DNA from: Legionella rowbothamii | GTDB lineage: Bacteria; Pseudomonadota; Gammaproteobacteria; Legionellales; Legionellaceae | NCBI RefSeq assembly: GCF_900639985.1 | Contig: NZ_CAAAIM010000001.1 | Span: 248,001 to 312,000, forward strand | Direction: 5' to 3' | Length of the DNA: 64,000 bases | In this document: positions 9,593-17,904 of the stretch, in pieces | How positions within the stretch are numbered: the first letter of the stretch is position 1 | How the letters are laid out: every line of letters begins with the position of its first letter | Notes under the pieces: generated by a model | Databases searched by the model: none | What the model was told of the DNA's origin: nothing | Seen by the model: the letters and a program-made list of their open reading frames with translations, nothing else | Position numbers and translations under genes: made by a program

Positions 9593-10627
9593 CTAAGGTG
9601 TGGTCGCAATTTGTAAAGGAGAAACACGCACTACATCCCCTCGATTTACCTGTAGTAGATCAGCAGTTTTTTTGCTGAGAATACAGGTATTGTGCTCTTT
9701 ATTAACTAATGCGGTATTGATGGTGGCACGAAAATTTAATTGAGCATTTGCTAGTAAATAATTCGAGCTACTTACTTCATCACTTAGACTACCAACGGTA
9801 ACTAAACGACTTAACTTAACTGTTTTTATTTCGTTTAATGGCACTTCCAGAGTAGGGCCCCCATCAAAAATATCAACATAATTGTTATAACGAAAACCTT
9901 CTTTTAATAAAATACTCATAGCTGGGGCAGTTAATGGATGTGGCTGACCAATGACTGCCTGTGCTTCTTCCGAAAGTAATTTGACGTAGATTGGATTTCG
10001 TGGCATTAAATCAGCAATAAATTGTTTATCTGTGGCTAAGGTCAGTCTATCTGCTTCAGCAAAAGACATTTGAAAAAAATGGCTACACACATTGTCCCAA
10101 AAGGGTGAGCGCCCATGCTTATCGGAGACACCGCGCATGTCGGCAATCACAATCGGCGCAAAACGTCCCGGAAATTGAGCCATAAAAATAAAACGTCCCT
10201 TAGAGAGCAATAGCCCATTATTGTCCTTTCTATATTTAGGACTCAAAAAGAGGGTACATATTTCACTGCGCCCTTGATTATCATTTACTAGACTTAATAC
10301 CTCATACTCACTGCGTATATTCAAAGTACGTGATATTCGTGTGCGCTTGGAAAGTTTATAAGAATAAAAAGGCGTATCATGACCTATACGAGCTTCAATT
10401 GCTGATACCCCGACAAGCTCTTTGTTTTTTTGGTTTTCCAAAACAAAAAGATAGTACTCACTATTGGGATGGACTATCTTTTTTTTATACGATGCACAGG
10501 ACCAATCGATCCGTTTTTTTAATAGATTAATATCCTTAGGAAGCGTCGTCATCCCTATACCGCTTTGTTCTGCCAAATCATGAATTGCTTCTAAATCAGA
10601 ATCAAGCGCGCTGCGAAATAACATCAT
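9593..10627 (-). CDS. astA: Arginine N-succinyltransferase
   Basis: A 344-residue AstA, the first enzyme of the AST pathway, which transfers succinyl from succinyl-CoA to arginine. The N-terminus ([30 protein letters not shown]) is characteristic of the family, with later [17 protein letters not shown] and [19 protein letters not shown]. It overlaps the upstream M20 hydrolase gene by four bases and lies 11 bases before astD. Confidence 0.96.
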   Translation of the reverse strand: MMLFRSALDSDLEAIHDLAEQSGIGMTTLPKDINLLKKRIDWSCASYKKKIVHPNSEYYLFVLENQKNKELVGVSAIEARIGHDTPFYSYKLSKRTRISRTLNIRSEYEVLSLVNDNQGRSEICTLFLSPKYRKDNNGLLLSKGRFIFMAQFPGRFAPIVIADMRGVSDKHGRSPFWDNVCSHFFQMSFAEADRLTLATDKQFIADLMPRNPIYVKLLSEEAQAVIGQPHPLTAPAMSILLKEGFRYNNYVDIFDGGPTLEVPLNEIKTVKLSRLVTVGSLSDEVSSSNYLLANAQLNFRATINTALVNKEHNTCILSKKTADLLQVNRGDVVRVSPLQIATTP

Positions 10628-11847
10628 TTTTTTAAGTCCTCTAAACCACCCTGTGCCAAATCAAGCAAAAGCAAGGCACTTAACGTTGCTCGCTCAGCCA
10701 AACTATCCAGTAAAATATATTCGTCATGGCTATGAATATTTCCACCTCGTACTCCTAAGGTATCTAAAACAGGTAAGCCATGTCGGGCTAGATTATTCCC
10801 ATCACAACAGCCACCACTATCTTTCCAGTCAATGGTTAAACCCAGCTCTTTTCCTAAGTGTTGAACTCGTTGAAATAAACGTTCTGTACCGGCGCATACT
10901 CGCTTGACCGGTCTACCAAAAGTACCATGCATTGTTAATGAATAATCAGCACGTTTTAATTTCTGACCAATTTTAGCAAGCTCATTTTTAACCCATATTT
11001 CATCTTCAGGTTGACTGATGCGGATATCGAGTTTTGCAACTGCTTTATCTGGAACGACGTTTAAGGCTTCACCACCGGCAATTTTTCCAACATTAATCGT
11101 AACTCCTTCACGTTTGCCGTTTAGGGCATGAACTTCACAAACAGCCTCCGCTAAGTAACAAATAGCATTTCTACCTTCAGCAAATGCTCTGCCTGCATGA
11201 GCAGCTTTACCGCTGGCGATTAACGTGTATTTAGCACTGCCTTTTCTGTTTTTGGCCAATGTTCCTGTCGGTGTCATTGCGGGCTCATAAACTAAGGCGG
11301 CTTGGTAATGAGAAGCTAGCTCATCAAAAAGAATGCTGGAGGCCGGTGAGCCAATCTCTTCATCAGAATTGATTAGTACATCCCAGCCTAATTGTGCTGC
11401 TGCTTCTGTTTGCTCAAAAGCAGTTAAGGCATGCAGCATTACGATTAACCCACCTTTCATATCGGCAACACCGGGACCATTGACATGGTTATCATTAATG
11501 TAGGTTAGTTTTTGAAAAGAGCTATTGGCGGGATATACAGTATCCATATGTCCGCTCAGTAATATTCGGCGTTGTAGATGAGGACGTTTTCTAATGAACA
11601 AGGCATCACCACAACTTTCTATAGCCTCCGCTCCTGACATATTAATTACGGATAAAGGAGCGAGTTTTTTTACCTCAATTGCATCAGCGATGGGCTTGTA
11701 CGCATCACTTAACGCTGTAGCGATTTGAGCAAGTCCGTGTAAGTTAGTAGTTCCGGAATTAATCTCACAAAAATAGTGTAACTGTTGCACCATAAGCTCT
11801 TCATTATTGCTTATGATACTTATTAGTTTTTTGTATGGTTCCATCAT
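10624..11847 (-). CDS. M20-family metallohydrolase leading the ast operon
   Basis: A 407-residue zinc amidohydrolase of the ArgE/DapE/CPG2 group. Metal-site motifs are LLSGHMDTVYP (His and Asp), GPGVADMKGG (bridging Asp), NSDEEIGSPAS (catalytic Glu pair) and GGNIHSHDEYI (C-terminal His). A dimerisation domain sits between them. It is the first gene of the operon and overlaps astA, so its job is probably tied to arginine catabolism. No astE is visible here; a succinylglutamate desuccinylase role is my inference, and a carboxypeptidase role is the alternative. Confidence 0.85.
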   Translation of the reverse strand: MMEPYKKLISIISNNEELMVQQLHYFCEINSGTTNLHGLAQIATALSDAYKPIADAIEVKKLAPLSVINMSGAEAIESCGDALFIRKRPHLQRRILLSGHMDTVYPANSSFQKLTYINDNHVNGPGVADMKGGLIVMLHALTAFEQTEAAAQLGWDVLINSDEEIGSPASSILFDELASHYQAALVYEPAMTPTGTLAKNRKGSAKYTLIASGKAAHAGRAFAEGRNAICYLAEAVCEVHALNGKREGVTINVGKIAGGEALNVVPDKAVAKLDIRISQPEDEIWVKNELAKIGQKLKRADYSLTMHGTFGRPVKRVCAGTERLFQRVQHLGKELGLTIDWKDSGGCCDGNNLARHGLPVLDTLGVRGGNIHSHDEYILLDSLAERATLSALLLLDLAQGGLEDLKK

Positions 11848-11932
11848 GATTTCAAACTCTAAATCTTAATTTTAAACAATAGCTTAAATTAAAAGGATTC
11901 ACAACTCTAGGGTACTTTCCGTGCTCCTGAAG

Positions 11933-11951
11933 CCCGCGGACAAGCCGCGGG
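11933..11951. repeat. Palindromic repeat, CCGCGG-N5-CCGCGG family (copy 1)
   Basis: CCCGCGG (11933-11939), spacer ACAAG, CCGCGGG (11945-11951). It lies in the gap before the ast operon. The same six-base core with a five-base spacer recurs near 25153, 37028 and 51776, always between genes. Confidence 0.8.
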
Positions 11952-12029
11952 TCGTTGGTATAATATTTTTTCTCTCATCTTTGAATGCCCGTGTGTAAAG
12001 CAGGAGAAAATAATTACCACAACTTTTAC

Positions 12030-13310
12030 TTATATATTGTTTGCCGATTGTTCGAGTCCTGGCTTAGCTTCTTTAGGTGATAATTGTAAGTTTTTTCCCA
12101 AAAAGCCATGGGCACACAGCGCATTAATATTTATTTTATCGTCTCGAGTTTCAGGAGGTGCTGGGACTAATTGATCGATCATCTCCAGTCGTATAATCAA
12201 CTGATTTTGTTTTTCCATTAACTCTTCATGCTGTTTTAGACTCTCTTCTAATCGTTTCTTAACCGAGATCAACTCTGATTCTGCTGAACAAATACGGTCG
12301 GCAACTTGAGTAAAACTTTGTTCTTTATTTTTTACAAATTTTTCTAACCGTTCTTGGAAAGCGTCTCGTTGCTGGGCATCATTAATTACAGTACTTGAAA
12401 GAGTTTGTACTGCTACTTGCAATGTTGATGTAAGTTTGCGGGTTTTTTCTAACTCGTCCTCTAATTGTTTTCTTTTTACAGTTAATTCATCAACCTGTAA
12501 TGTTAATAGCTGGGTGCAACGCTCATGATGTTTTTGTAAAGAGCTTATTTCATTTACAGCCGTATCATATTTTTGTTGATTACGGCCCAGATCTATTTTT
12601 AGTTCTTCGGCCGTGTGTTCCAGTTGCTCTTTAGTTTGTCGCAAATGTTTTTCTGTGATCATGTAGCTTTCAATTTGCACGCTAAGATCAGAGACTTCAT
12701 CAGATAATTTATTGATATTAGACGTCAGTCGTTTATTTTCTTCTTGAAACTTTTCAACTTCAGTAGTTAGTTTTTGACGAATAATGTCTAAAGAGCGAAT
12801 GGTTAATACAAGGACATCAGCAATCTCAAAAACGCCTCGTTTTAGTTTTTCCGTAATTATTTTTGTGTTTTCAAAATGATCTTCAAACACGATACCGCCA
12901 GTAATATAGGCACCAGCACTTAAACCACTTAGAGTAATAAGAAAACCAACATTAGCAGCAACACCTACCACTAAAGTTGGGCCTGTAACTAACAGTCCAC
13001 CAAAAATCTTTTCCCATAAGGAGAGACTACCCCAATATTTAGTGATTGATGTGAGTATGCTCGGATTTTGCTCTAGCGAGTCAATAATGGCTTCCAGGCT
13101 ATTTCTAACTTGGATTAACAACTCATTTGATGGAGCAATTGATTCGAGGCCTTTGGTATTTTGATCAAACGAATTGGGGTCTAATATGATTTTTTTTGCT
13201 GCATCAGAAAATTGTAATTGTGAAAGTACGTACTCTGCATTTGGAGGGCTTGGTTGTACTCCCTTATCTGCTTGTACTAACTTTGCAAGCTTGTGTTTTG
13301 TCGTCGCCAT
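12030..13310 (-). CDS. Coiled-coil membrane protein, LegC/Inc-like putative effector
   Basis: A 426-residue protein with three parts: a polar N-terminus (1-100), a bilobed hydrophobic stretch (about 102-141, rich in Gly, Val, Leu) that could form two close membrane spans, and a very long coiled coil (about 165-385, Glu/Lys/Gln/Leu-rich). This resembles the Legionella LegC2/LegC7 (Ylf) group and chlamydial Inc proteins, which insert in the vacuole membrane and mimic SNAREs. No signal peptide. A GGGAG site six bases upstream supports ATG 13310. Family membership is inferred from architecture. Confidence 0.6.
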   Translation of the reverse strand: MATTKHKLAKLVQADKGVQPSPPNAEYVLSQLQFSDAAKKIILDPNSFDQNTKGLESIAPSNELLIQVRNSLEAIIDSLEQNPSILTSITKYWGSLSLWEKIFGGLLVTGPTLVVGVAANVGFLITLSGLSAGAYITGGIVFEDHFENTKIITEKLKRGVFEIADVLVLTIRSLDIIRQKLTTEVEKFQEENKRLTSNINKLSDEVSDLSVQIESYMITEKHLRQTKEQLEHTAEELKIDLGRNQQKYDTAVNEISSLQKHHERCTQLLTLQVDELTVKRKQLEDELEKTRKLTSTLQVAVQTLSSTVINDAQQRDAFQERLEKFVKNKEQSFTQVADRICSAESELISVKKRLEESLKQHEELMEKQNQLIIRLEMIDQLVPAPPETRDDKININALCAHGFLGKNLQLSPKEAKPGLEQSANNI

Positions 13311-13504
13311 AGCTTACTCCCTGTTGTTAAGAATTTCCATATAATGACTATTTTTAATCACAAATTCATAGAGAAGCAAGTAAAATATTATATTTTATAA
13401 AATCCGTTAATTTATCAACGCGCTTTAAAACCTGGTTTCAAGTAACTTTGGCTCTAACTTAAGTTTACTTGCTAAGATAAGTAGTGTGTATCCTATAGAG
13501 ATCC

Positions 13505-13533
13505 AAATTATCGCGGCTTGATAGCGATAATTT
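13505..13533. repeat. Intergenic hairpin related to the CCGCGG repeats
   Basis: AAATTATCGC (13505-13514) pairs with GCGATAATTT (13524-13533). The loop GGCTTGATA and the downstream TTTGAGTGTATTATTT resemble the tail of the repeat at 37021-37100, suggesting a diverged member of that family. Confidence 0.5.
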
Positions 13534-13580
13534 GAGTGTATTATTTAGCAAGTACGTATTATTAGTTATAAGCAGCTAAA

Positions 13581-15443
13581 CTATAGTGTGAACTGTTTTG
13601 AGAAATTTTCCATTTCTTTGGATAATTCTTCGCATTGTTCTGCAAAAAAGCCTTTTTTTCTTAGAGCATTTCCATGTGTGATTAATGATTGAGAAAAGCC
13701 AAATGAAGGCAAATAGAGGATAATCCCTAAAATCATCTCCATAATTCCCACTATATTAATGAGTTTTGGATGTTTCACCTTTAATTCTTTGGCCAGCAGC
13801 TCATAATTCTTGATGGATTGTTCTGATGGCATCATGATTAATTCAGCGGTGCGCGAAACCGCTTCAAGTAAAAGTCGCTTTCCATTGATATTTAGATCAT
13901 TTAAAGTGCCCATCATAGTAAATAATTGGTTACCAACCACTTTAATTGAGGGGTTTATTTGGGGTAGCGCGAGTAGCTGTATTCCTTGCTCAATCCGAAG
14001 AGGGAGCAATGCTTTAACACGTAAATGAGGGCAATTCATATCACGCCAATAAATTAACCATGATTTGCGTGAGTCTGCTACTAATTCATTATAATGTGCA
14101 TTAATATAACTATCCAAGGCGTTCCATATAATCCGCCGGTGAAAGTTCATTCCACGTCCCTTGACCATTGCTGCCGCGGCATCTAAAGAGCGTTCAAACT
14201 CTTCTTTGGAGAGCGGATAACTAGATTCAAAGGATTTGAGTAGATTATAATAGGTTGAGGACACCGCGCCTCGATCAATTGCGTCTTTGCATGAAAAATT
14301 ATAGCTCTTAGGATTGATTGTTCTAATTATATAATCTGTTAGCTCATATTTTATAAAATGGAGCCAAACAGCTTGTTTTTGTGCTGTTGAAAGTGAATTT
14401 TCTGATGAGATACCTTGTATTTTAAAACTTTTTTCCAATAGCTCTGTGAGTATCCTATGTTCCTCTTCTGAGCTTCGAAATAAGATAGCCCTAGCTTTAG
14501 GGCTAATAATTAAATCAGAAACCCCACTTTGATGTGATTTACCTTTTGCAATCTCACAAAGCTCATTAAATACAGCATCATAGGAATTTTTATCATCAGT
14601 AATTTGATAATTATGGGAAGCCATTATTCCTTCATGCGCAGGTAGGGTAATCACCATCACTTTTAATTCAGATGCATCTTCTAACTTATGGAGCGTAAGA
14701 GTTAAGTCGCGTTCTTTCGAACCAGGAATATCTAAATCACTTCGATGATAGCCCAAATTATTAAAGTAAATATGATTTATCTCTCGTGATGATTCTTTTG
14801 CATTGATTTTCAACCAGCGCATAAAGAGGGGGCTTACACGTTCCTGGCCATTATGTCGTTGGGCTTGCGTGCTAAAACGATATTCAAGTGCATCATCAGT
14901 AGTTTTATAGGAAAAGTTTTTAATCGTTGGAATATTTGTAGATAATTGTGGCTTAAAATTTCGTGAAAATATAGAAAGTAGACGATTAAATACTCCCTCC
15001 GCATCAACAGGAGACATTTCGTTTACAACATTTTCGGAGTTAATTAACTGTTTTTTAATTAAGCTACTGATGTTGGATTCTAAAGGACGAGCCTGTGAAG
15101 AAAGCGCATTTATCCATCCTGCTAACTCCTGCTCCAAGATGTGGTTATCATTGTGGTAAATAACTTTAACTAATTCATCTAATGAGTCATTTTGATCATC
15201 AGTAAGGGACACTTCATTTTCAATTAATTGTTCTAGAGAAGCAAGAATGGATGAGTATAAGTTTCCATAAGGCGTATTTTCATTATAAGTCTCTTGCAGG
15301 CACAGTTCTAATTGCTCAAGTTCGGGCAGTAAGTTTATAAGGGTAGGATTTAGTGCGGGTTTTAATTGAAGAAAATAGGCATAGCAGTTACGATTGTGTA
15401 CCGCATCGCTTGATAGTGATTGAGTAGGTGCAGTAGTGGTCAT
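13581..15443 (-). CDS. Unknown large cytosolic protein, effector candidate
   Basis: A 620-residue protein I do not recognise. ATG 15443 was chosen because GGAG lies eight bases upstream; in-frame TTG 15464 would add seven residues. It is predicted alpha-helical and soluble, with one hydrophobic stretch near the C-terminus (about residues 565-590, IVGIMEMILGIILYLPSFGF). The last 20 residues are Glu/Lys/Ser-rich and end in FTL, compatible with a Dot/Icm C-terminal signal. No enzyme motif found. It lies beside the LegC-like gene, in the same orientation. Confidence 0.7.
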   Translation of the reverse strand: MTTTAPTQSLSSDAVHNRNCYAYFLQLKPALNPTLINLLPELEQLELCLQETYNENTPYGNLYSSILASLEQLIENEVSLTDDQNDSLDELVKVIYHNDNHILEQELAGWINALSSQARPLESNISSLIKKQLINSENVVNEMSPVDAEGVFNRLLSIFSRNFKPQLSTNIPTIKNFSYKTTDDALEYRFSTQAQRHNGQERVSPLFMRWLKINAKESSREINHIYFNNLGYHRSDLDIPGSKERDLTLTLHKLEDASELKVMVITLPAHEGIMASHNYQITDDKNSYDAVFNELCEIAKGKSHQSGVSDLIISPKARAILFRSSEEEHRILTELLEKSFKIQGISSENSLSTAQKQAVWLHFIKYELTDYIIRTINPKSYNFSCKDAIDRGAVSSTYYNLLKSFESSYPLSKEEFERSLDAAAAMVKGRGMNFHRRIIWNALDSYINAHYNELVADSRKSWLIYWRDMNCPHLRVKALLPLRIEQGIQLLALPQINPSIKVVGNQLFTMMGTLNDLNINGKRLLLEAVSRTAELIMMPSEQSIKNYELLAKELKVKHPKLINIVGIMEMILGIILYLPSFGFSQSLITHGNALRKKGFFAEQCEELSKEMENFSKQFTL

Positions 15444-15546
15444 AACGCGGACTCCATTGAACAAATATTCGCCATTATATTAAAAATAAGGGCATAATGG
15501 AAGTGGGGGAGTATTTCTCTACAAATTTTTGTTTTAAGGTAAAATT

Positions 15547-16263
15547 GTGAAAAATTATAGTTGTCTTGATGTCTGTCATTCTGATTGGAAAAGTATTTTG
15601 AGCCAGGCTTTAGACGCTATGGACGAAGAGTACTTAGAACAATTAATGGATAATCCTAGTTGGCTTCCGGGTTCCGCACGTATTTTTGCTGCATTTAGTT
15701 TACCGATGGAGGGTACTCAATATATTTTATTTGGTGAGTCCCCTTATCCACGCGAGGAATCAGCTAATGGCTATGCCTTTTGGGATAATGCCGTTGGTGA
15801 GTTGTGGAGCCCTAAAGGATTAAGTACAGCAGTCAATCGCGCTACCTCATTACGCAACTGGATTAAAATGATGCTTGTTGCACGTGGGGATTTATCTATT
15901 GATAATACCTCACAAGAGAGTATTGCACAGTTGAATAAAAACAGCCTAGTACAAACAGGAGAGCAACTGTTCCAGGGAATGATGAACAAAGGAATTTTAT
16001 TACTTAATGCTTGCTTAGTTTATAGCGAAGGAAAAGTACCTTATCATGCGCGTCAATGGAAGCCTTTTATGCAAAGTTTTTTGAGTCAATTAGCGGCTAT
16101 CAAACCGACTATAGAATTAATTTTATTAGGAAAAATTGCAGAAAAAATTTCACAAGATCAATTACCTGTAGGATTGCGTGCAGAACATCCATATAATGTT
16201 AGCTTTATAAGCAATCCCAATGTGATTGAATTTTTTAAACGCCTGGACTTAATGTCATTATGA
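15547..16263 (+). CDS. Uracil-DNA glycosylase-fold protein with altered catalytic motif
   Basis: A 238-residue protein following the family-1 UDG plan. GESPYP (63-68) is in the place of GQDPYH, then SANGYAFW, LLLNACL (152-158) for the substrate-Asn segment, and AEHPYN (212-217) in place of HPSPLS. The catalytic Asp of GQDPYH is Ser here, while the HP of the second motif is kept. It may therefore be a UDG-like enzyme with different chemistry or a DNA-binding protein. Start GTG 15547 with AAGG upstream. It overlaps ubiG by four bases. Confidence 0.65.
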   Translation: MKNYSCLDVCHSDWKSILSQALDAMDEEYLEQLMDNPSWLPGSARIFAAFSLPMEGTQYILFGESPYPREESANGYAFWDNAVGELWSPKGLSTAVNRATSLRNWIKMMLVARGDLSIDNTSQESIAQLNKNSLVQTGEQLFQGMMNKGILLLNACLVYSEGKVPYHARQWKPFMQSFLSQLAAIKPTIELILLGKIAEKISQDQLPVGLRAEHPYNVSFISNPNVIEFFKRLDLMSL

Positions 16264-16964
16264 ATAAATCAACAATTAATGCAGAAGAAGTAAATAAGTT
16301 TGCTCAACATGCGAAACATTGGTGGAATCCTGAGGGGCCATTAAAAACCCTACATGATATTAATGGGGCTCGATTAGAGTTTATTGCTCAGCATGTTACG
16401 TTAAATAATGCCACTGTTTTAGATGTCGGCTGTGGTGGTGGAATTTTATGTGAGGCACTGGCAAAGTCAGGCGCGAAGGTTACGGGCATTGATGCGGAAC
16501 AAGATGCCATTCATGCAGCCCGGGAGCATGCGAAAGATAATAACCTCTCAATTGATTATTTTTGTACCCCTATTGAAGATTATGAAAGTAAACGCTATGA
16601 CGTAATCACCTGCATGGAAATGTTGGAGCATGTGGAAAATCCACACATGGTTTTTGAGCATTGTAAACGCTTACTCAAGCCAAATGGATTTTTGTTTCTA
16701 TCAACGATTAGCCGCACATTAAAGGCTTATGCAAGTGCAATCATTGCCGCTGAATATATATTGAATCTTCTGCCTCGACAAACGCATGATTACAGCAAAT
16801 TTATAAAACCTAGCGAGTTGATCTCTATGGCGAGGTCTTTTGACTTTAATTTAATGGACATGAAAGGGATGGATTACAACCCTCTTTTGAGAACCGCTAC
16901 TTTAGGGGCTGATGTGCAAGTGAATTATTTGGTAGCCTTGCATCTGCCAGAGACTTCATCCTAA
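16260..16964 (+). CDS. ubiG: Ubiquinone biosynthesis O-methyltransferase
   Basis: A 234-residue SAM-dependent methyltransferase catalysing both O-methylations in ubiquinone synthesis. UbiG-specific HAKHWWNPEGPLKTLHDIN at the N-terminus is followed by SAM motif I LDVGCGGGILCEALA, then GIDAEQDAI and the later LLPRQTHDYSKFIKPSEL. Length is normal. The start overlaps the UDG-like gene (ATGA), so the two are coupled. Confidence 0.97.
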   Translation: MNKSTINAEEVNKFAQHAKHWWNPEGPLKTLHDINGARLEFIAQHVTLNNATVLDVGCGGGILCEALAKSGAKVTGIDAEQDAIHAAREHAKDNNLSIDYFCTPIEDYESKRYDVITCMEMLEHVENPHMVFEHCKRLLKPNGFLFLSTISRTLKAYASAIIAAEYILNLLPRQTHDYSKFIKPSELISMARSFDFNLMDMKGMDYNPLLRTATLGADVQVNYLVALHLPETSS

Positions 16965-16968
16965 TGTG

Positions 16969-17033
16969 GGCTGGGCTGTAAAGCCCTGCGTCCAGGAATA
17001 GAGGCTGTGTTTGCTGGGCTTTACAGCCCAGCC
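16969..17033. repeat. Inverted repeat of the GCTGGGC family
   Basis: Perfect 18-bp arms (16969-16986 and 17016-17033) separated by 29 bases, immediately after ubiG and before the convergent ProQ/FinO gene. The arm itself contains a shorter palindrome (GGGCTGTAAAGCCC). A related palindrome occurs at 32531. There is no T-run, so it is more likely a REP-like element than a terminator. Confidence 0.75.
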
Positions 17034-17053
17034 TACGCCTTGATTTCAGTTAA

Positions 17054-17431
17054 CTAGCTATGCGCTTGTTCTGTATCCTTCTTCTTATTATAACGTTCCT
17101 GAAATCTCTGGTACGCATATTTAGCCTGTTCCGTTGTCACTACATCCACTTCATTTCCATAGATGTCCACCCGGGCGGCATTTTCTTTTTGGCAGCTCAA
17201 ATAAGCAGGGGAGGCACTGTAATAGCTTAATGCTTCACGAAGTGCTTTTTTGCTAAATGGAGGAGAATCTAGGCGCTCATAAAAATCAATTATATCGTCA
17301 AAGATTCCAATTTTTAGCGGTTTAATTTGGCTTCCCTTTTTAAAGAAGGCACTGGGGAAGTGTTCGATTAACCAATCTATAATTTGCAGCTTGTCTTTTT
17401 TTATTGCAATTTGTTGTTGCTTATCCATCAT
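17054..17431 (-). CDS. ProQ/FinO-domain RNA-binding protein
   Basis: A 125-residue protein made almost entirely of a FinO/ProQ domain: LIEHFPSAFFKKGSQIKPLKIGIFDDI and SKKALREALSYYSASPAYLSCQKENAARVDIYG are the family's signature helices. Such proteins chaperone small RNAs; in Legionella the relative RocC works with sRNA RocR in competence control. Here the gene is immediately next to a structured sRNA, though that RNA looks CsrA-binding rather than ProQ-binding. Start 17431 (a second ATG at 17428). Confidence 0.85.
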   Translation of the reverse strand: MMDKQQQIAIKKDKLQIIDWLIEHFPSAFFKKGSQIKPLKIGIFDDIIDFYERLDSPPFSKKALREALSYYSASPAYLSCQKENAARVDIYGNEVDVVTTEQAKYAYQRFQERYNKKKDTEQAHS

Positions 17432-17560
17432 TTTGCTCTAAAGCGTTATCATTTGCCGAATAAGCTACCATATCCGAGGACAGAATCAAGCTTTGTATGC
17501 AAATTAACCAATATTTATTGTCAAATTGTAGAACAAAAAAGACCTTATTGCTTAAAGATT

Positions 17561-17578
17561 TGTAAGAAATATCTCAAT
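17561..17578 (+). promoter_or_regulatory. LetA/GacA-type response-regulator box upstream of the Rsm-type RNA
   Basis: TAAGAAATATCTCA (17563-17576) matches the reported Legionella LetA consensus TNAGAAATTTCTNA with one mismatch. Its left half, TGTAAG (17562-17567 with the preceding bases), also fits the Pseudomonas GacA box. It lies about 150 bases before the predicted -35, the long-range position usual for this class of site. Confidence 0.7.
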
Positions 17579-17713
17579 ATAGACGTAGAAAATAGCCGAC
17601 ATTGCTTTCGTGTGATTTTACCTGACAAAATAACTCTTTGTATTATAAGGTTTTTTATTAATCTTTAATAAAATTAACGATTAAAATTAATATTTTTTTA
17701 TATTTTTTGAGAC

Positions 17714-17742
17714 TTGCACTTCGTAATCACAATTGCTAAATT
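17714..17742 (+). promoter_or_regulatory. Promoter of the Rsm-type sRNA
   Basis: TTGCAC (17714-17719), a 17-base spacer, and TAAATT (17737-17742), which would start transcription at about 17749. The first predicted hairpin begins at 17751. Confidence 0.6.
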
Positions 17743-17748
17743 CAGAAC

Positions 17749-17886
17749 ATGACTTATAGGGAAATTTAAGTCAACAAATGGACTTGAAATCAAACGGATT
17801 TGATTTTGTCAGTGATGACATATAAGAACTGGACGTTCTTATACGGATGACTGCGAAAAGAGCCAGGTTAAAAACCTGGCTTTTTT
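17749..17886 (+). ncRNA. RsmY/RsmZ-type CsrA-sequestering small RNA
   Basis: About 137 bases with five GGA motifs (17760, 17780, 17796, 17831, 17845) and a chain of hairpins. GACTTA/TAAGTC (17751-17756 with 17767-17772) has a GGGA loop. An 8-bp stem (17787-17794 with 17799-17806) has loop CGGA. TGTCA/TGACA follows. An 8-bp stem (17822-17829 with 17835-17842) has loop TGGAC. It ends in a Rho-independent terminator. GGA in hairpin loops is the hallmark of RNAs that titrate CsrA. A LetA-type box and a promoter lie upstream. In Legionella, LetA-RsmY/Z-CsrA switches replicative to transmissive phase. Which paralogue this is cannot be told from the sequence alone. Confidence 0.85.
17862..17886 (+). 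terminator. Rho-independent terminator of the Rsm-type sRNA
   Basis: GCCAGGTT (17862-17869), loop AAA, AACCTGGC (17873-17880), then six T. It is the strongest intrinsic terminator in the window and is not preceded by a coding gene on this strand. Confidence 0.9.
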
Positions 17887-17904
17887 ATTTTATCAAATAA
17901 TTTC

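Noticed and set aside
17384..17668. 94-residue plus-strand frame before the Rsm-type RNA
   Set aside because: Covers the ProQ/FinO start and the LetA box; no ribosome site and no coding character.
17749..17886. 6S RNA or another housekeeping RNA
   Set aside because: There is no long rod with a central bubble; the several short hairpins with GGA loops fit the Rsm class much better.
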